From Chryseobacterium jejuense (GTDB lineage Bacteria > Bacteroidota > Bacteroidia > Flavobacteriales > Weeksellaceae), in contig NZ_JAGIPR010000002.1 in NCBI RefSeq assembly GCF_017877355.1, forward strand, positions 682,001 to 746,000: a DNA stretch of 64,000 nucleotides. The letters are read 5' to 3'. The position numbers and the translations under genes are program-made. The notes under the pieces are model-generated. The model was not told where the DNA came from, made no database searches, and was given only the letters and a program-made list of their open reading frames with translations. Below are positions 61,787-64,000 of this stretch, one piece after another. Within the stretch, counting starts at the first letter, position 1. Every line of letters begins with the position of its first letter.

Positions 61787-63378
61787 TGACTAAAAGACAA
61801 ATGCCCTTTTTTAAAAGATGGGTGCCGGAATGGCTTGTGAAGATCATACTTTTTTCCATGACCTTACCGGGAATCATCATATTCTTCCTGCCGCTGACGA
61901 ATATTAATGCGGCGGCAGGGTACTATGGAAGCGAGCCTGCTGATATCCAGTTTTCAGTAGCGTTATTCTATGCGGGATATGTGGGTTTTTACAGTCTGGA
62001 AAGAAGGTTTTTCAGTTTTCTGGCCGCGAAGGAATATTTTCTCTTATTCACCACTTTGCAGATTGTAGCCTGTCTTATATGTTATTTTACCCGTGAAGTG
62101 TATGTTCTTTTTCCGGTACGTTTTATCCAGGGAATGTTGTTTGCAGGGAATGTTAATCTTTCATTGACTCTTATTTTTACCCGGTTAAATAGTGAAAGAG
62201 GAAGAGAGATCAGTTTTTCAGTATTCTTTGGGATCCTGATTTGTGCATTACCCTTCAATAATCTGATTACAGCAGATCTTATTGATTCTTATAATTTTAA
62301 TATTGTTTACAAAACAGCGATATTTTCTTATCTTCCTGGACTTATTTTCCTGTCTTTGGCCATGACAAATTACAGGCCCAATGTGAGATTTCATTTGTAT
62401 AAACTGGATTGGCAGAGCTTCGCAGTTTTCAGTACAATCTTGGTGCTGGTAGGATATATCACAATTTTCGGTCAGGAATATTATTGGTTGGAAGATAACA
62501 GAATTTTAGGAAGTGTAATCACCATCATAGCATTAGTGGGAATATCGATCTTCCGTCAGAACTCGATTAAAAGACCTTATATAGATCTTCGGGTTTTCAG
62601 ATACAGAAATTTTAAAGTAGGGCTGTTGATTCTCTTCGTCATGTATATTTGCCGTTTCGCTTCGGGAATTACCAATAATTATTTTGCAACGGAGCTGCAT
62701 CTGGATCCGTTTTATATCTCTTATATCAATGTTTTTAATCTTTCGGGATTAGTTATTGGGGTTATTATTGCCTGTTGTATGGTTTTACAGAAGAAAAAAA
62801 TACAGTATGTCTGGGTGCCCGGTTTTCTCATGTTGCTTTTGTTTCATGCCTTGATGTATTATTCCTTTGATGTACAGGCAGATGAATTCAATTATTATAT
62901 TCCGTTATTCCTTCAGGGATTAGGGGTGGGATTAATCATGGTTCCTACGATTATATTCATCATATCTTCAGTTCCTGCTTCTATTGGACCTTCAGCAGCT
63001 GCAACGGCACTGGCGATCCGTTATTTTGGCTTCTGTGTGAGTATTGCGCTCATCAATTTTTTTGAACTTTTTGAGAAAAGCCGCCACTACAATGCATTTC
63101 AGGATCATTTAAGTGCTGTAGACCCTTCGGTGAAAGAGTTTCTTCATAAGCAGACCGCTAAATTGGTCGCTAAAGGAATGCTTGAAGATCATGCTGTAAA
63201 AGCATCCAATAAATTGTTAGTGAGCAGAATGAATGTTCAGGATCATGTACGTTTTGCGATGGATTATTACGAAATGATGGTATGGCTTCTGGCAGGAGCT
63301 CTGCTGTTAATTCTTCTTTTTCCATACCTGAATCGTACAGCTCTTTATTTGAAATCCCGCAGATTATCTCCTGCATAA
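61786..63378 (+). CDS. MFS transporter, EmrB-like (DHA2 family)
   Basis: 530 residues with about 14 membrane helices (from LVKIILFSMTLPGIIIFFLP onward). Polar loop SRMNVQDHVRFAMDYYEM near the end. Proton-coupled drug exporter of the EmrB/QacA type that works with HlyD and TolC across both membranes. Some classic DHA2 motifs (motif C GxxxGPxxGG) are weak, so it is a divergent member. Last gene of the operon; terminator follows. Confidence 0.88.
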   Translation: MTKRQMPFFKRWVPEWLVKIILFSMTLPGIIIFFLPLTNINAAAGYYGSEPADIQFSVALFYAGYVGFYSLERRFFSFLAAKEYFLLFTTLQIVACLICYFTREVYVLFPVRFIQGMLFAGNVNLSLTLIFTRLNSERGREISFSVFFGILICALPFNNLITADLIDSYNFNIVYKTAIFSYLPGLIFLSLAMTNYRPNVRFHLYKLDWQSFAVFSTILVLVGYITIFGQEYYWLEDNRILGSVITIIALVGISIFRQNSIKRPYIDLRVFRYRNFKVGLLILFVMYICRFASGITNNYFATELHLDPFYISYINVFNLSGLVIGVIIACCMVLQKKKIQYVWVPGFLMLLLFHALMYYSFDVQADEFNYYIPLFLQGLGVGLIMVPTIIFIISSVPASIGPSAAATALAIRYFGFCVSIALINFFELFEKSRHYNAFQDHLSAVDPSVKEFLHKQTAKLVAKGMLEDHAVKASNKLLVSRMNVQDHVRFAMDYYEMMVWLLAGALLLILLFPYLNRTALYLKSRRLSPA

Positions 63379-63431
63379 ATAGTAATTTAAAAAGTATAGC
63401 TTAGTTTAGCTAATTTTATAGTGAGAGTGCT

Positions 63432-63460
63432 GAGGCTGTCTTTTTAAGGCAGTCTCTTTT
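63432..63460 (+). terminator. Intrinsic terminator of the efflux operon
   Basis: GAGGCTGTC (63,432-63,440) / GGCAGTCTC (63,448-63,456) with two G-U pairs, then TTTTGTTTTG. Confidence 0.8.
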
Positions 63461-63515
63461 GTTTTGTTCCAGAAAGTTAAAATAGAAGGTGGCCGAAACT
63501 GTTCATTATTTGTCA

Positions 63516-63546
63516 TTGCAGCCAGATGACATTCTTAGTACATTTG
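63516..63546 (+). promoter_or_regulatory. Promoter of the GlxA-type gene
   Basis: TTG at 63,516-63,518, 20-bp spacer, TACATTTG at 63,539-63,546; start about 15 nt before the ATG at 63,565. Matches the Bacteroidota consensus. Confidence 0.65.
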
Positions 63547-63564
63547 CATCATAGAGATTGAGAC

Positions 63565-64000
63565 ATGAACAATGCTGGACAACAAACAGGAATAAAAAAT
63601 ATAGCAATTTTGGTATTACCACAAGTTCAGTTGTTGGATGTTGCCGGCCCTTGCGATGTGTTTACAGCTGCTAATCTCTTTTTATCCGATGACAAAGTTG
63701 GTTTGAGGTATCAGGTTCATTTGATATCCGGAACCTCAGACAAAATAATATACTCAAGTTCAGGAATTCCTTTACCATGTACCCATACCATTTATGATAT
63801 AGATTTTCTGGTAGATACTTTGCTGATTGCCGGTACTGAACTTAGTATATTGGATAATATCAATCCTGATCTTTATTCTTATCTGCAAAATAGGATAGGA
63901 GATGTAAGGCGTGTAGGCTCCGTGTGTGTCGGAGCTTTTGTTTTGGCTAAAGCAGGATTACTAACTGGAAAACAGGTAACTACTCACTGGAAATATGCTG
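63565..64000 (+). CDS. GlxA-type transcriptional regulator (DJ-1/PfpI domain), partial
   Basis: Runs off the window; 145 codons visible. DJ-1/PfpI-like amidase domain: NIAILVLPQVQLLDVAGPCD, VHLISGTSDKIIYSSSG, LLIAGTELSILDNINPD and VGSVCVGAFVLAKAGLLTGK (nucleophile-elbow Cys in SVCVGAF), then VTTHWKYA. This is the N-terminal half of GlxA/FtrA-like regulators, which carry an AraC HTH in the missing C-terminus. Starts 109 bp after the efflux terminator under its own promoter. Confidence 0.85.
   Translation, partial: MNNAGQQTGIKNIAILVLPQVQLLDVAGPCDVFTAANLFLSDDKVGLRYQVHLISGTSDKIIYSSSGIPLPCTHTIYDIDFLVDTLLIAGTELSILDNINPDLYSYLQNRIGDVRRVGSVCVGAFVLAKAGLLTGKQVTTHWKYA

Noticed and set aside
1..64000. 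CRISPR array, rRNA genes, complete insertion sequences, replication origin
   Set aside because: None seen on reading through: the repeats found are dispersed palindromes without regular spacers, and no transposase with terminal repeats was recognised.

Overview
The window is A+T-rich chromosomal DNA from a member of the Bacteroidota, most likely Chryseobacterium or a close relative in the Weeksellaceae. The reasons are the protein repertoire (TonB receptor paired with DUF4249, DUF2723, DUF2911, secreted proteins starting MKK and ending their signal in SQ or AQ, retropepsin-like proteins), weak Shine-Dalgarno sequences, and promoters of the Bacteroidota type TTG-N19/20-TAnnTTTG. The species is inferred from family resemblance only.

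Layout. 1-6,800: an Lrp/AsnC regulator divergent from a pyrimidine locus (pyrB, carA, a four-helix-bundle S23-type gene, carB). A 23-codon leader ORF, a U-rich stretch and a strong intrinsic terminator lie before pyrB and look like an attenuator. 6,900-9,900: small secreted proteins and lipoproteins. 10,000-14,950: a ferric-siderophore cassette (TonB receptor, PepSY membrane protein, esterase). 14,960-18,820: minus-strand genes, including an SRPBCC-EVE-MarR operon. 18,890-24,250: a Crp-like regulator, DinB, Ogt, a PEP-mutase-like protein, Ada, DUF2911, GNAT and cupin genes, and an unlisted 32-residue zinc-ribbon ORF. 24,400-32,500: housekeeping and accessory enzymes (dienelactone hydrolase, HAD phosphatase, holA, trxB, VOC, AraC, a depolymerase-like hydrolase).

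32,480-39,250 is a decay zone: a retropepsin gene with an A9 frameshift, a broken secreted-protein gene, an aminotransferase fragment, and a relic integrative element at tRNA-Ser(UGA). The relic is bounded by an 81/82-bp direct repeat of the tRNA 3' end plus its terminator. It contains the C-terminus of a tyrosine recombinase, an interrupted ORF that may be RteC-like, and one intact secreted-protein gene. A LytTR response-regulator pseudogene follows.

39,600-48,900: a histidine kinase/NarL-type regulator pair, an orphan terminator, a cysteine-rich lipoprotein, VOC, a Crp/Fnr regulator, and a TonB receptor with a DUF4249 lipoprotein. 49,290-54,470: a TlpA thioredoxin, a group of SUKH and immunity-like proteins, a second Crp-type regulator followed by two CRP-like palindromes, RidA and an SDR. 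54,690-63,380: a giant DUF2723 membrane protein, then an AraC regulator divergent from a complete TolC-HlyD-MFS efflux operon. The right edge cuts a GlxA-type (DJ-1/PfpI) regulator.

The most noteworthy items are the pyrB leader attenuator, the tRNA-Ser att duplication with its relic element, the twin CRP-like operators, and the short zinc-ribbon ORF that ends in a terminator.
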